From an uncultured Bacteroidota bacterium (GTDB lineage Bacteria; Bacteroidota; Bacteroidia; Flavobacteriales; Flavobacteriaceae): a stretch of DNA of 64,000 nucleotides. Shown here one piece after another: positions 1-7,017 of this stretch. The notes beneath the pieces are model-generated. The model was not told the origin of the DNA. It saw nothing but the letters and a program-made list of their open reading frames with translations, and ran no database searches. A program made the position numbers and the translations under genes. The stretch lies in contig CAJWUI010000008.1 in assembly GCA_913047695.1 (NCBI GenBank), positions 1 to 64,000 on the forward strand, written 5' to 3'. The first letter of the stretch is position 1. Each line of letters starts with the position of its first letter.

Positions 1-84
1 AATATAGTAGTTGGAACTGCAATTATTGTTGGTATTTTAATTGGTATTCTTGGTGTACTTTACAAAGAGGGATTACTATTGTAA
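1..84 (+). CDS. C-terminal end of a small membrane protein (partial)
   Basis: An open frame enters from the left edge and stops with TAA at 82-84. The 27 visible residues are almost entirely hydrophobic (AIIVGILIGILGVLY) and end in KEGLLL, so this reads as a C-terminal transmembrane helix with a short tail. The arrangement resembles the C-terminus of the two-helix protein at 16346-16579, which ends in a similar GILIG-containing helix. The fragment is too short to identify, and coding status rests only on the open frame, the composition and the non-coding repeat that follows. Confidence 0.45.
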   Translation, partial: NIVVGTAIIVGILIGILGVLYKEGLLL

Positions 85-96
85 AATTTTCGACTT

Positions 97-126
97 AAAT
101 CATCGGCATATCCTCTTCATTAAGTT
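97..126 (+). repeat. Box A repeat, copy 1
   Basis: First copy of a ~30-bp repeat with core ATCATCGGCATATCCTCTTC. It sits about 10 bp upstream of a TTTGTATATT box (137-146) and 49 bp before the DUF4242 start codon. The 3' part forms an inverted repeat CCTC (112-115) / GAGG (127-130) with an 11-nt spacer. It may be an operator or a hairpin; function unknown. Confidence 0.8.
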
Positions 127-136
127 GAGGGAGTAA

Positions 137-174
137 TTTGTATATTAGAATCATTAAACTAAAAATAAATTAAG
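137..174 (+). promoter_or_regulatory. TTTGTATATT promoter-like box and A-rich leader
   Basis: TTTGTATATTA resembles the Bacteroidota -7 element (TAnnTTTG) and is followed by an A-rich leader ending in AAATAAATTAAG directly before the ATG at 175. No Shine-Dalgarno sequence is present. The same arrangement recurs before most genes of the array. Confidence 0.55.
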
Positions 175-459
175 ATGAATAAGTATTTAATCAAAAGAGA
201 AATTCAAGGGGCATCTCAAATACCTGGCGAAAAACTGGATGAAATTGGACAAGGCTCTGAATCAGTATTAATAGCTATGAGAAATGAAGGAAAACAAATT
301 GAACAAGAGCATAGTTATATTGCCGGGAATAATGTTTTTTGTGTTTATAATGCAGAATCAGAAGATTTTATAAAAGAACACTCTGAACGTGCTGGAGTTC
401 CTGCTAATGAAATTACATTAATATCAAGTATATTAGAACACAATACTAATAGTGACTAA
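175..459 (+). CDS. DUF4242 (SCO4226-type) domain protein
   Basis: This 94-residue protein matches the DUF4242 family over its whole length. It has the N-terminal YLIKREIQGA strand, the central HSYIAGNNVFCVY motif (about 46-58) and the C-terminal KEHSERAGVPANEI segment. The Streptomyces member SCO4226 binds nickel and adopts a dimeric ferredoxin-like (alpha/beta barrel) fold; whether this one binds metal cannot be seen. No signal peptide is present, unlike nearly every neighbour, so it is probably cytoplasmic. Its stop codon runs directly into box A copy 2. The fold matters because the two-repeat proteins further along the array look like the same fold class. Confidence 0.85.
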   Translation: MNKYLIKREIQGASQIPGEKLDEIGQGSESVLIAMRNEGKQIEQEHSYIAGNNVFCVYNAESEDFIKEHSERAGVPANEITLISSILEHNTNSD

Positions 460-487
460 ATCATCGGCATATCCTTTCCATTAAGTT
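458..487 (+). repeat. Box A repeat, copy 2
   Basis: This copy begins inside the stop codon (457-459) of the preceding gene. It differs from copy 1 in both arms of the inverted repeat, CCTT (473-476) and AAGG (488-491), with the same 11-nt spacer, so pairing is kept. A TTGTATATTA box follows at 499-508. Confidence 0.8.
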
Positions 488-537
488 AAGGTGCTAAATT
501 GTATATTATATGATATCAATGCATAAATCAATTTAAA

Positions 538-1038
538 ATGAGAAATATTCTATTTTCAATAATTTTAATTTCATTCATAATTTCTTGTCAAAATCAACCT
601 CAAAAAAGTGAAAAGGAATTAAAATCAGAAGCAAATCTAAAAATGGCTCAATCATTTTTTGATAATCTTTTTACAAATCCTGAAGTTTCAAAAAGTTTAC
701 TTCATAATGATTTTACTTTTTCTTGGATGGGTATAATTGAACAAGGAGGGGTATTATGGAATAGAGATAATTTATTTGATGAATATTTTAAAAACATAAT
801 TCCTGAAATCCTACCTAATGGTATCATCTTGAATACAGTTGATACTATTTACGATGAAAATGGTGTAGCAATAATTCAAGAGGGGGATGCAGAAGGCAAA
901 AATGGAGAATATGACAATAAATATGTGTGGATTTTCAAAATGAAAGATGGTTTAATTTATTCATTGAGAGAATATAATAGTGATATATTGGTTGCAACAC
1001 AATTGTATGATTACAAGCTAAGCCCCATTGATAATTAA
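538..1038 (+). CDS. NTF2/SnoaL-like lipoprotein
   Basis: A 166-residue lipoprotein: hydrophobic signal then lipobox FIISC with the lipidated Cys at 17. The mature part has the layout of the NTF2/SnoaL (cone-shaped alpha+beta barrel) superfamily: an N-terminal helix (MAQSFFDNLF), the loaded LLHNDFTF strand, and a C-terminal hairpin YVWIFKMKDGLIYSLREY that is typical of ketosteroid-isomerase-like proteins. Catalytic residues cannot be assigned. It follows the DUF4242 gene with box A copy 2 between them, and box A copy 3 begins at its stop codon. It is probably envelope-anchored. The fold is inferred from pattern, not from a search. Confidence 0.7.
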   Translation: MRNILFSIILISFIISCQNQPQKSEKELKSEANLKMAQSFFDNLFTNPEVSKSLLHNDFTFSWMGIIEQGGVLWNRDNLFDEYFKNIIPEILPNGIILNTVDTIYDENGVAIIQEGDAEGKNGEYDNKYVWIFKMKDGLIYSLREYNSDILVATQLYDYKLSPIDN

Positions 1039-1066
1039 ACCATCGGCACATCCTCTTCATTAAGTT
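1037..1066 (+). repeat. Box A repeat, copy 3
   Basis: Overlaps the stop codon of the preceding gene (1036-1038). Core reads CCATCGGCACATCCTCTTC. The right arm of the inverted repeat is degenerate (TTTGGG). A TTTTGTATATTA box follows (1076-1086), then a leader with the ATAAATCAATTAAAATG start context. Confidence 0.8.
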
Positions 1067-1113
1067 TGGGAGTATTTTGTATATTACTACTTATTAACCA
1101 TAAATCAATTAAA

Positions 1114-1617
1114 ATGAAAAAAATACTTCTCCTAATTTGTCTATCTCTAATTGGCTGTAATAATATGAGTCAGGAGAGTGATCACAAAATTAAATCAAAT
1201 GGATTCATAATAAATACAGATCAAAAAATTATGCTTGCTTCTGACGATGTAATTAACATTTTTAAAGCAATTGACAAAGCTTGGTTTGATAGAGATTATG
1301 ATAAAATAAAAACTCTTGTCGCAAAAGATGCAACTCTTCGTTTTGCAAATGGTGATAAAGGTGAAGGCCCAGACGATTTAATTAATTTAATTGAAAAAGA
1401 GTATCAAGAAAATTTGGAAAATGGAGTTGAATGGGGCTGGACTACGGACTATGCATTTTCAGTTAAAAATACTCCAACAGATAATCCAAAACCTGGAGAT
1501 ATTGGGGAGTGGGTTCTAGCAGAATTTACATCCGAAAAATTCAATACTATAGAATGGTATCAATTTAATGAGGGAAAGCTTATTAATTGGTATCAATTTA
1601 ATTCGCCTTTAAAATGA
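1114..1617 (+). CDS. NTF2-like lipoprotein
   Basis: A 167-residue lipoprotein, signal MKKILLLICLSLIGC with the lipobox Cys at 15. The start at 1114 is chosen because the shared leader TAAATCAATTAAAATG ends there and the signal peptide begins there; an in-frame start 48 bp upstream would lie inside the promoter module. The mature part has an NTF2-like plan: a helix with AIDKAWFDRDYDKIKTL, a VAKDATLRFANG strand, an EWGWTTDYAF strand and a C-terminal EWYQFNEGKLINWYQF hairpin. Function is unknown; the fold is inferred. A decayed terminator-like AGAGGG-T8 tract and box A copy 4 follow. Confidence 0.7.
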   Translation: MKKILLLICLSLIGCNNMSQESDHKIKSNGFIINTDQKIMLASDDVINIFKAIDKAWFDRDYDKIKTLVAKDATLRFANGDKGEGPDDLINLIEKEYQENLENGVEWGWTTDYAFSVKNTPTDNPKPGDIGEWVLAEFTSEKFNTIEWYQFNEGKLINWYQFNSPLK

Positions 1618-1647
1618 TAATATTTCCAACTAAGTAGAGGGTTTTTT

Positions 1648-1677
1648 TTATCATCGGCATATCCTCTTCATTTAGTT
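1648..1677 (+). repeat. Box A repeat, copy 4
   Basis: Complete core (TCATCGGCATATCCTCTTC) directly after a T8 tract, but without the TTTGTATATT box at the usual distance. The next start codon is about 120 bp downstream. The intervening DNA (1680-1798) contains only a five-codon ATG frame and may be the remains of a lost cassette. Confidence 0.75.
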
Positions 1678-1798
1678 CAGGTAATTATAACAACAATAGC
1701 TATCTATACTTAAATAGAATATATTAACTTGATTATTAACTGACATAATATGAGGCTTAAGAGCTGAATTGTAATCAATAAATTTTATTTTAGAGGCT

Positions 1799-2821
1799 AT
1801 GAAAAATGGCTTACCACTTGTCTTATTTATTTTTCTTGCAGGTTGTACTAAAGAATTCATTTTAGATGTAAGAGTAAACCCTCCAAATAGTGGAACTGTT
1901 TTTCCTTCTGAAGGAACTTTCAAAGACGGCAGTACAATAACTCTTAACGCTGCACCTAATGTTGAATATGTTTTTTCTAATTGGTCTGGTGATGCTAGTG
2001 GAAGTAATACCTCTGTTAATGTCACTATAGATGACAACAAAAATGTAGTTGCAAATTTCAGATTACGTCAGTATGAGCTTACAACTAATGTGCTAGGAGA
2101 AGGAAGTATTTCACAGACAATAATCAATACAGGTAAGTCCACAGATTATGACTCTGGAACAAGAGTATCACTTGAAGCAATCCCAGCTCAAGGATATTAT
2201 TTTAGTGGTTGGTCAGGAGCTTTAACCGGAGATACTAATCCTTCCGAATTAATTATTGACAGTCCAAAAAGTGTAACTGCAACTTTTATAAAAATATCAA
2301 CTTTTTTAGAAAGATTTGATGGTATTGGTTTTGAAAATATAAATGCAAATAATGAAGGAATTATCGATTATTTTTTTAGAGATTTGAATGCTTTTCATAA
2401 AAGGGTTCGGACTGATGAATCTATGAGCTACTTAAGAGATGAATTTATTTGTCTAAAATGTAAAACTTTTAGTGATGGTTATAATATTAATAGATGTACA
2501 GGTAACCCAGGAGAAGAAATTGGTTTTACCGTTACAATCATTGAAAATACTCTTGACAGATTTGTTTTTTCAGAAGATAATTTTAAAACTATAAGTCGGG
2601 GTCAATATGCTCTTGGAGGCGCGGAAGTTGACGATCTTGGCCCACCCTATAGATATCTTCATATTTACGAAGTGATTGATGATGCTACAATAAATTATAT
2701 AAATACGTCATATGCAGAATACTTATATAAAGATGGCGAAGAAGAAATGACATATGAAAAAATTTATCCGAAGACAGAAATTCAATTTTCATCGATTAAT
2801 TGTAATGGAATAAATGATTGA
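1799..2821 (+). CDS. Lipoprotein with two divergent InlB-type B-repeats
   Basis: A 340-residue lipoprotein with lipobox FLAGC (Cys 16). Residues about 20-87 and 88-165 are two copies of the bacterial repeat seen in Flg_new_2/InlB B-repeat families: each has a GxV/I-x-P start, a DGSTITLNAAPNVEY or SGTRVSLEAIPAQGY strand, a (F)SxWSGxxxG core and a closing D..K.V.A.F strand. The remaining ~175 residues contain a CLKCKTF motif and several further Cys and have no recognisable family. These repeats occur in surface adhesins, so a surface-exposed role is likely but inferred. It is larger than its neighbours and not of their folds. Confidence 0.75.
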   Translation: MKNGLPLVLFIFLAGCTKEFILDVRVNPPNSGTVFPSEGTFKDGSTITLNAAPNVEYVFSNWSGDASGSNTSVNVTIDDNKNVVANFRLRQYELTTNVLGEGSISQTIINTGKSTDYDSGTRVSLEAIPAQGYYFSGWSGALTGDTNPSELIIDSPKSVTATFIKISTFLERFDGIGFENINANNEGIIDYFFRDLNAFHKRVRTDESMSYLRDEFICLKCKTFSDGYNINRCTGNPGEEIGFTVTIIENTLDRFVFSEDNFKTISRGQYALGGAEVDDLGPPYRYLHIYEVIDDATINYINTSYAEYLYKDGEEEMTYEKIYPKTEIQFSSINCNGIND

Positions 2822-2838
2822 AACCCCACTTTAAAATT

Positions 2839-2862
2839 GTCATATCCTCTTCATTAACATCA
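2839..2862 (+). repeat. Box A repeat, copy 5 (5'-truncated)
   Basis: Only the right two-thirds are kept (CATATCCTCTTCATTAAC). The CGG segment is missing, but CCT/AGG arms remain. It lies 10 bp upstream of a perfect TTTGTATATTG box. Confidence 0.65.
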
Positions 2863-2870
2863 GGGGGTAA

Positions 2871-2908
2871 TTTGTATATTGTTACTCATTAACTATAAAT
2901 CAATTAAA
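2871..2908 (+). promoter_or_regulatory. TTTGTATATTG box plus ACTATAAATCAATTAAA leader
   Basis: The 41 nt from 2872 through the start codon to 2912 are identical to 4150-4190, ahead of the paralogous gene at 4187. The box resembles TAnnTTTG, and translation starts in an A-rich context without Shine-Dalgarno. Confidence 0.6.
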
Positions 2909-3394
2909 ATGAAAAAAATAAGTTTTTTTTTAATCCTTTTAACTACTTACTCACTTTTTGCTCAAGAGACTACAGGTAAGGTAAGGACACAGGATAAATA
3001 TTCTAAAGCCATTCTTGAAATCAATAGAGGTTACCTTATTAATGATTTCAAAGCATTTGATAAATATTTTGCAGAAAATGGGAACTACAGTGTTAATGGC
3101 AAAAAATTCAAAAAAAATCAAGTTAGAGAGGGATTTTCATCGGATCACAATTTTTTTAAAAACATAAAGATGCCTCAATCTTTTGTAGAAACAACTTTCT
3201 ATGATGAAAACAATAACAATCAAGTGTGGAGCCATCACTGGGGTGTCGTAGAATCTACGTCAAAAAGGACAAATGAAAATGCTGCTGTCCCAGTTAATGT
3301 CTCATTCAAATGGGTTGATGGAAAAATTGTTAGTGCCAGTTGGATTTTTGATCCATCTATCAAAATTCAAGAAATAATGGCTTCTCAAAAATAA
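2909..3394 (+). CDS. Secreted NTF2-like protein (paralogue of 4187-4666)
   Basis: A 161-residue protein with a type I signal peptide ending SLFAQ (about residue 20). It is a clear paralogue of the protein at 4187: both carry KYSKAI near the N-terminus, FVETTxYDENNNNxVWSHxWG in the middle and FKWVDGKIVxxxWIFDP near the C-terminus. The strand-rich second half and ending hairpin fit the NTF2/SnoaL superfamily. The conserved W and H of VWSHHWG are candidates for the pocket. The start was set at the ATG after the shared leader. Probably periplasmic or exported; ligand unknown. Confidence 0.75.
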   Translation: MKKISFFLILLTTYSLFAQETTGKVRTQDKYSKAILEINRGYLINDFKAFDKYFAENGNYSVNGKKFKKNQVREGFSSDHNFFKNIKMPQSFVETTFYDENNNNQVWSHHWGVVESTSKRTNENAAVPVNVSFKWVDGKIVSASWIFDPSIKIQEIMASQK

Positions 3395-3471
3395 TTGTAA
3401 TGGCTAAATAGACCGCTGTTCTTTAATTTTAGAGATATCCTAAAACTCTTTAATTATTATAAATTTGGATT

Positions 3472-4110
3472 GTGCAAGTTATTAGTTTTAGAGATTTCAA
3501 AAACGAAGAATTTTGGAATGTTTTAACACATTTTTCAGGTCTTATTTTATCTCTCATTGGTATACCTTTTTTATTCTATTTTGACAATGAAATAACACCC
3601 TTAAGTTCGATCTCGATAATATTATTCTCTATTGGTTTATTGCTTGTATACTCTTCATCATCTATTTATCATTTTACTCTAACCCCTGAGCTTAAAAGGA
3701 AATTTCAAGTATTTGACCATATAAGCATATATTATCTCATTATGGGTTCATATGCGCCTGTATGCTTAATAACTCTTTATAACTACTCGGGGAAGAGTAT
3801 TTTTATGGCTATATCAACTTTAACATTAGTAGGAACCTTAAAAAAACTTTTATTCACAGGGAAATATCAATTTATATCTCTCATATTATATTTAGCTATG
3901 GGATGGCTAATAATTTTTGATATAAATTCTCTTTTTAAATTAATTGATTTTAATGCTAAATTATTACTGATTCTCGGTGGTATTTCTTACACCTGTGGTG
4001 TAATATTTTATGTTCTGGATAAGATTAAATATTTCCATTCAATATGGCATCTATTTGTGTTAACAGGTTCAGGATTTCACTACTTTATGATATTGTTTCA
4101 CATAATCTAA
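3472..4110 (+). CDS. trhA: Hemolysin III / TrhA (PAQR) family membrane protein
   Basis: A 212-residue, seven-helix membrane protein with the PAQR/hemolysin III signatures: SSSIYHF after helix 2 (about 62-68), DHISIYYLIMGSYAP (about 82-96) and a C-terminal FHSIWHLFVLTGSGFHYFMI containing the His cluster. These Ser, Asp and His residues form the metal site in PAQR structures. Bacterial TrhA affects membrane-lipid homeostasis; hemolysin is a historic name. The start is GTG, as a stop lies only four codons upstream and no ATG intervenes. It sits between the duplicated NTF2-like cassettes and lacks their promoter module, so it looks like an insertion between them. Confidence 0.88.
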   Translation: MQVISFRDFKNEEFWNVLTHFSGLILSLIGIPFLFYFDNEITPLSSISIILFSIGLLLVYSSSSIYHFTLTPELKRKFQVFDHISIYYLIMGSYAPVCLITLYNYSGKSIFMAISTLTLVGTLKKLLFTGKYQFISLILYLAMGWLIIFDINSLFKLIDFNAKLLLILGGISYTCGVIFYVLDKIKYFHSIWHLFVLTGSGFHYFMILFHII

Positions 4111-4149
4111 ATCAGGGACAAATACTCTTTGTTAACTAAAGGGTATAAG

Positions 4150-4186
4150 TTGTATATTGTTACTCATTAACTATAAATCAATTAAA
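4150..4186 (+). promoter_or_regulatory. TTGTATATTG box and conserved leader
   Basis: Exact copy (to 4190) of the module at 2872-2912. Upstream, 4111-4146 contains only a weakly recognisable box A relic. Confidence 0.6.
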
Positions 4187-4666
4187 ATGAGACATCTATT
4201 TACATTACTTTTTTTATTTACCCTAACTTTTTCGTTCTCTCAAGGAATTACCGGTAAAACAACAACTGATGACAAATATTCAAAAGCTATAAAAGCTTAT
4301 ATGAATGAATATTTACAAAACAAATTTGATACATTTAAAGAAATCCATACTGAAGATGCTGTTTTCGATTTGAATGGAATTAAAGCAGATAAATCAACTG
4401 TTCAAAAAGGATGGAGTTCTCACCATAAAACCTATAGTAATATCAAATTAGAGTGGATGTTTGTTGAAACTACGGTTTATGATGAAAACAACAATAATAT
4501 GGTATGGTCTCACATATGGGGTGGTTGGTCTGCTAAAGGCAATAAGACTAAAAAAAATTGGAGTAATCCATTTAACGCTTCATTTAAGTGGGTGGATGGA
4601 AAAATTGTAATGGAGAATTGGATTTTTGATCCTACATCAGATATTACAGAAGCTGCTGCTAAATAA
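4187..4666 (+). CDS. Secreted NTF2-like protein (paralogue of 2909-3394)
   Basis: A 159-residue protein with signal peptide ending FSFSQ (about residue 19). It shares with the 2909 protein the KYSKAI, FVETTVYDENNNN and FKWVDGKIV..NWIFDP blocks, so the pair arose by duplication of gene plus leader. The middle differs (YSNIKLEWM, GGWSAKGNKTKKNW), which could reflect a different ligand. The NTF2-like fold is inferred from the alternation of helix and strand and the closing hairpin. It is followed by a strong terminator (4690-4712) and box A copy 6. Confidence 0.75.
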   Translation: MRHLFTLLFLFTLTFSFSQGITGKTTTDDKYSKAIKAYMNEYLQNKFDTFKEIHTEDAVFDLNGIKADKSTVQKGWSSHHKTYSNIKLEWMFVETTVYDENNNNMVWSHIWGGWSAKGNKTKKNWSNPFNASFKWVDGKIVMENWIFDPTSDITEAAAK

Positions 4667-4689
4667 AAACTAACTTTCAAGATACAATA

Positions 4690-4712
4690 CCCTCCCAAGT
4701 GGAGGGTTTTTT
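4690..4712 (+). terminator. Rho-independent terminator
   Basis: Stem CCCTCC/GGAGGG with loop CAAGT and a T6 tract. Same stem and loop as at 6029-6051. Confidence 0.85.
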
Positions 4713-4742
4713 AAATCATCGGCAGATCCTCTTCATTAAGTC
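4713..4742 (+). repeat. Box A repeat, copy 6
   Basis: Begins at the end of the terminator T tract. Core ATCATCGGCAGATCCTCTTC with one substitution; the right arm of the inverted repeat is lost. TTTGTATATTG follows at 4753-4763. Confidence 0.8.
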
Positions 4743-4789
4743 TAGTGACTAATTTGTATATTGTAACTGACAAAATATAAATAAATAGT

Positions 4790-5233
4790 ATGAAATTTAT
4801 CTACATTTTTTTCCTGTTTCCTCTATTGATATCTTGCGAAGATTCAAAAAAGATTTCAGATAAAGAGGTAATGAAAACATTAAACGAATTCTTTTATTTT
4901 TTAGATAATGATGTAGATAAAATTAGAGACTACTTATCTGAAGATTTTATGATTTTTGAAGTAAGTAGAAAATGGGACACAGAGGAATTTATAGAATTTG
5001 TAAAGGGATTTGGTGAATTTGAATCCAAAAGAGACTTTAAAAATGTAATAATTGATACGGATTTGAATTCTGCCCATATAACCCTTGAACATACAGGTGA
5101 ATTTGAACTTAAAAAACCTACTCCTGAAGGGATAACACATTTATCATATGAATGGCTTGAAAGCGCATATTTGATAAAAGAAAATGGGAAATTAAAATTC
5201 AAGTTTTATTTTTCAGAACAAATTAATGATTGA
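4790..5233 (+). CDS. Small NTF2-like lipoprotein
   Basis: A 147-residue lipoprotein with lipobox LLISC (Cys 16). After a short acidic linker come a helix (MKTLNEFFYFLDNDVDKI), the strand LSEDFMIFEV, helix TEEFIEFVKGF, and strand pairs ending in WLESAYLIKENGKLKFKFYFSE. This order fits a minimal NTF2/SnoaL-like fold, but sequence similarity to its neighbours is low and no catalytic residues stand out. It uses the same upstream module (box A copy 6 plus TTTGTATATTG), with a slightly different leader ending in AAATAAATAGT. Function unknown. Confidence 0.65.
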   Translation: MKFIYIFFLFPLLISCEDSKKISDKEVMKTLNEFFYFLDNDVDKIRDYLSEDFMIFEVSRKWDTEEFIEFVKGFGEFESKRDFKNVIIDTDLNSAHITLEHTGEFELKKPTPEGITHLSYEWLESAYLIKENGKLKFKFYFSEQIND

Positions 5234-5244
5234 AATATTATTTT

Positions 5245-5274
5245 AAATCATCGGCATATCCTCTTCACTAAGTT
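5245..5274 (+). repeat. Box A repeat, copy 7
   Basis: Full core. The inverted repeat is one base pair longer than in copy 1: CCTCT (5260-5264) / AGAGG (5276-5280), again with an 11-nt spacer. TTTGTATATTG follows at 5284-5294. This is the last box A copy in the window. Confidence 0.8.
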
Positions 5275-5321
5275 TAGAGGTAATTTGTATATTGGATGAT
5301 ATTAACTATAAATCAATTAAA

Positions 5322-6008
5322 ATGAAAAAATTTATTTTATTATCATCATTTCTTGTTACATATTTATCACTTGGGCAAACAAGATATTGGACATCATATA
5401 ATTTTACTGTTGAACCACAAAATGAGGCAGCTATCTATAAACTTGTAGATGATTATTTTAAATCTAATCCTACATCCGAAAGTGTAAATGCATACTTATA
5501 TGAAAATCATTTCAAAGATAATGGCAATAATTACAGTCATTCATTTATTTGGGCGGGAACACTTGATGGTATGGGTGACCAGTATACACCAAAACAGGAC
5601 AAAGATTGGGAACTACTTTTAACAAAATTAACCCAACTCATCGATGAAACTCACAGCGCTGCTATGGGAAATACTGTCGTTAACCAGGGAGAAAATAAAC
5701 CTATCCAAAGATATTTTTATTTAGATGTTGAAGACCCAGCAAAATATTTAATGGCGTTTAAAAAGTACTTAAAATATAGACCTAAAGATCGTCAAGTATT
5801 ACTAGGGGGTTTTTCTGCGGGTAGATCTCCAGATGGAGAAAGTCATTGGATAATTGTTGGCTTTGACGATATGAGATCTGCAATGGATCCCGGAGCATAC
5901 AGAAGAACAAATTCACAAGCTCAAAAGGCCTGGGATGAATATAGAAAAAATAGAGGTGAAACACGTTTGGTAAGATCAGGGTTAAGAATTATGCTAGGAA
6001 GTTGGTAA
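5322..6008 (+). CDS. Secreted two-repeat alpha/beta protein
   Basis: A 228-residue protein with a signal peptide ending LSLGQ (about 19). Two halves of roughly 100 residues each start with a strand (YWTSYNFTVEP; QRYFYLDVEDP), continue with a helix (NEAAIYKLVDDYF; AKYLMAFKKYLK) and a strand with an SHxFIWAG or SHWIIVGF motif. The layout resembles duplicated dimeric alpha/beta-barrel (ABM/NIPSNAP-like) domains. It is the most divergent of the six such proteins here. The start at 5322 follows the shared leader. The ligand or activity is unknown; the fold is inferred. Confidence 0.65.
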   Translation: MKKFILLSSFLVTYLSLGQTRYWTSYNFTVEPQNEAAIYKLVDDYFKSNPTSESVNAYLYENHFKDNGNNYSHSFIWAGTLDGMGDQYTPKQDKDWELLLTKLTQLIDETHSAAMGNTVVNQGENKPIQRYFYLDVEDPAKYLMAFKKYLKYRPKDRQVLLGGFSAGRSPDGESHWIIVGFDDMRSAMDPGAYRRTNSQAQKAWDEYRKNRGETRLVRSGLRIMLGSW

Positions 6009-6028
6009 AAAATTATTTAATAATTATC

Positions 6029-6051
6029 CCCTCCCAAGTGGAGGGTTTTTT
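6029..6051 (+). terminator. Rho-independent terminator
   Basis: CCCTCC/GGAGGG stem, CAAGT loop, T6 tract; identical stem-loop to 4690-4712. Confidence 0.85.
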
Positions 6052-6090
6052 ATTTAATTGCGTTTTCTTTTAATCGAGATTAGTTACTAA

Positions 6091-6126
6091 TTTGTATATT
6101 GTCTTATAAACTATAAATCAATTAAA
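6091..6126 (+). promoter_or_regulatory. TTTGTATATTG box and conserved leader
   Basis: TTTGTATATTG at 6091-6101 followed by AACTATAAATCAATTAAA up to the ATG at 6127. No box A is present upstream; from here rightwards the array keeps only this part of the module. Confidence 0.6.
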
Positions 6127-6909
6127 ATGAAAAAAATTTTACTACTGTTTTTAATGGTGCCTTTGTCACTACTATCTCAATCATTCGAATTCTTGCAAAT
6201 AAAAGTTAATGAAACTTCAATGAAAAAAGATTACGAAAAATTTGAAGCTATGTGGGCTAACGTCCATGAAGAAATACATAAAAAAGGAAATAAAGTAGGT
6301 TGGTATTTTTTTAAAGTTGTTCCAAATTCCAATAACGCAAGTAACCAAAAAGCTGATTTTGATTACGTAATTTTTAACTTTTGGAAGGATGATACTGCTC
6401 GAAAAGCAGGTTGGGGTGTAGAAGTCAACGATGCTTTTATTAAAAAATCTAATTACGGAAAGATGAAAAGTTCAGAAATAAAAAGGCTTTTGTCGGTTAG
6501 AAAAAAAATGAAGACAGAGTGGAAAAGTTATAGTATGACTGGGTTAGATGCTACTATTGACGTAGGTGGAGATCCAAAATTGGGTAATATAGTAAACTAC
6601 ATTGGAGTTAAAGCACTCAATGATGATTACGAAAACTATGAAATGAAATGGTTTAAAAATGGACACAATGAAGATATTTTAAGTGGAAGAAGAATAGCGT
6701 GGTATTTTAATAAAGTACTTTCAAGTTCTGAAAGCGCTGACAAATCTTTAACACACGCAATATTTGAAAGGTTTAATCCAAACGCTCCTCAAAGAGAACA
6801 AACAGAACCCTCTTTTGAACAACAAATGATGTGGAAACATGGAGGAGCTTCAAGAGAATTCGTTGAATATTGTACTTTGGAATTAATAAATTTTAGATCT
6901 TCTAATTAG
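6127..6909 (+). CDS. Secreted two-repeat alpha/beta protein
   Basis: A 260-residue protein with a signal peptide ending LLSQ (about 17). Each half shows the family pattern: a strand, then a helix with KKDYEKFEAMW or NDDYENYEMKW, then a basic stretch leading to GWYFFKVVP or AWYFNKVLSS, and a hydrophobic strand (FDYVIFNFW; LTHAIFERF). The repeated Y-E..E/K-W and W-Y-F-x-K-V signatures support an internal duplication of a ferredoxin-like (dimeric alpha/beta-barrel) unit. It resembles the proteins at 10564 and 13084. Its own promoter module and terminator suggest a single-gene transcript. Biochemical role unknown. Confidence 0.7.
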   Translation: MKKILLLFLMVPLSLLSQSFEFLQIKVNETSMKKDYEKFEAMWANVHEEIHKKGNKVGWYFFKVVPNSNNASNQKADFDYVIFNFWKDDTARKAGWGVEVNDAFIKKSNYGKMKSSEIKRLLSVRKKMKTEWKSYSMTGLDATIDVGGDPKLGNIVNYIGVKALNDDYENYEMKWFKNGHNEDILSGRRIAWYFNKVLSSSESADKSLTHAIFERFNPNAPQREQTEPSFEQQMMWKHGGASREFVEYCTLELINFRSSN

Positions 6910-6921
6910 TAAATTCATAAG

Positions 6922-6944
6922 CCCTCCTAAACGGAGGGTTTTTT
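6922..6944 (+). terminator. Rho-independent terminator
   Basis: CCCTCC/GGAGGG stem with a TAAAC loop and a T6 tract, downstream of the gene ending at 6909. Confidence 0.85.
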
Positions 6945-7017
6945 AAATGTAGGAGTATGTTGATTATTAAGTTGGATAATTTCTTCTTATATTGATACTA
7001 TCCTAATCAAATAGAAA

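Noticed and set aside
1672-2040. 122-codon open frame on the minus strand over the InlB-repeat lipoprotein
   Set aside because: It overlaps the well-supported plus-strand gene, lacks a promoter or leader, and its composition looks like a reversed-frame artefact.
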